From the NCBI GenBank assembly GCA_034926235.1, contig JAYFRE010000043.1, forward strand, positions 1 through 14,449: a stretch of DNA of 14,449 nucleotides, read 5' to 3'. This DNA is from JAYFRE01 sp034926235 (GTDB taxonomy: Bacteria; Pseudomonadota; Alphaproteobacteria; Rhodospirillales; Magnetospirillaceae). Below, piece after piece: positions 13,970 through 14,449 of the stretch. Every line of letters begins with the position of its first letter. Position 1 is the first letter of the stretch. The position numbers and the translations under genes are program-made. The notes beneath the pieces were generated by a model. It saw nothing but the letters and a program-made list of their open reading frames with translations. It did not search any database and was not told the origin of the DNA.

Positions 13970-14449
13970 CCCCTCCCTTCGATCATGACGGGGCCGGTCC
14001 CGCCGTTGATGCCGTGGTCCAGGCGGGCGTTACGCCCGGCGGAGCGGCCGGCATCCAGGGCGCTGACGTCGTGGACGCGAATATTGAGCCCCTGGTCCCT
14101 GGCGGTCAGTGTCTGGAGTTCCGGGTGGTGGTTTTCGAGATACGCCTCGATGTCCCCGGTGCGGTCCTTGCCGGCGAAATTGCCGACCTTTTCCGCGACG
14201 GCGGATACCCAGGCCCTGGCGAACAGGTTGCCCCGGTTGCGTTTCGTCGCCATCTTGAGCCGCTTGGGCAGACCGGAGACATAGTCCCGGCGCTGGGCCT
14301 GAACTTGCCGAAATAGCGTATGAAACGCATAGGCCGCGATCTCGGGGGCCGGTGCCACGCCGACGAACACCCATTCACCCTGCTCCCAGCCGGGGCGGAA
14401 AAATGCGTCGACGCCGAACGCGGTGCGGACGATCCGGGCGAGGCGCATT
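13966..14449 (-). CDS. DUF2786/DUF7168-type phage protein, 5' end outside window
   Basis: At least 160 aa, with the frame open to the window edge; the first visible ATG (14448) is probably internal, since the family begins with a ~40-residue DUF2786 helical segment. What is visible matches the second domain: LARIVRTAFGVDAFFRPGW, then WVFVGVAPAPEIAAYAFHTL (26-45), FRQVQAQRRDYVSGLP and KRNRGNLFARAWVSAVAEKV (69-88). Many Mu-like prophages of alphaproteobacteria carry such a gene in the early operon; its function is unknown. The C-terminal ~70 residues are polar and Gly-rich. The stop overlaps the following gene by four bases. Confidence 0.75.
   Translation of the reverse strand, partial: MRLARIVRTAFGVDAFFRPGWEQGEWVFVGVAPAPEIAAYAFHTLFRQVQAQRRDYVSGLPKRLKMATKRNRGNLFARAWVSAVAEKVGNFAGKDRTGDIEAYLENHHPELQTLTARDQGLNIRVHDVSALDAGRSAGRNARLDHGINGGTGPVMIEGRG

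Larger units (their letters stand above)
12308..14449 (-). mobile_element. End of a Mu-like transposable prophage with leftward early genes (continues beyond window)
   Basis: Five tightly overlapping leftward genes include the Mor activator and GemA/gp16-type regulator, a combination characteristic of Mu-like phages, plus a DUF2786-type protein also common there. In phage Mu, mor is followed by about 25 kb of late genes, but here host DNA follows mor within 90 bases. This fits phages such as BcepMu, whose early genes read toward the left end. The first bases are TG, the usual terminal dinucleotide of Mu-like elements, followed by short direct repeats that may bind transposase. The terminus at 12308 is an inference; a remnant with deleted late genes is the alternative. 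Confidence 0.7.

Noticed and set aside
1..14449. CRISPR array or defence island
   Set aside because: No regularly spaced repeats with unique spacers and no defence-type nuclease, helicase or toxin-antitoxin pair was seen in the window; the only regular repeat is the short one at the phage edge.

Overview
The window looks like a chromosomal stretch of a GC-rich Gram-negative bacterium, most likely an alphaproteobacterium (Rhodospirillales-like). This rests on the codon bias, the alphaproteobacterial-style Mu-like phage genes, lipoproteins and an OmpA-type protein, and the gene families present; it is an inference from style, not a taxonomic proof. Essentially the whole window is coding, apart from one 385-base divergent control region.

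Region 1 (1-4350) is housekeeping and envelope. It holds the tail of an unknown gene, a small lipoprotein (DUF6655-like), then four leftward genes: an OmpA-domain lipoprotein, ApaG, GTP cyclohydrolase I (folE, GTG start with a perfect ribosome binding site) and a TrkH-type potassium transporter. The lipoprotein gene and trkH converge and overlap by 84 bases.

Region 2 (4534-11319) is an iron-uptake island built as two divergent units. Leftward lies a ferric-iron ABC transporter in the order ATPase (fbpC), periplasmic binding protein (fbpA), fused two-domain permease (fbpB), with a strong hairpin between fbpA and fbpB. Rightward lies an FTR1-type iron permease with a three-times repeated periplasmic domain, followed by a P19/Tpd-type periplasmic iron/copper protein and a polytopic membrane protein resembling the N-terminal part of DUF2318 (COG4393-like) proteins that usually accompany FTR1-P19. 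The spacer between the units carries an almost perfect classical Fur box (18 of 19 consensus bases) and a sigma-70-like promoter with AT-rich repeats in front of the FTR1 gene.

Region 3 (about 12308-14449) is the end of a Mu-like transposable prophage whose early genes read leftward, toward the host junction: DUF2786-type protein (cut by the window edge), a small protein of a family sometimes labelled host-nuclease inhibitor, a Cys-rich small protein, a GemA/gp16-type regulator, and a Mor-type middle-gene activator. All are linked by 1-4 base stop/start overlaps. The arrangement with Mor nearest the end recalls phages with inverted early modules such as BcepMu. The host membrane-protein gene stops exactly at a TG that could be the phage terminus, so the most interesting reading is that a Mu-like phage has landed in, and cut, the third gene of a Fur-regulated iron-uptake operon.
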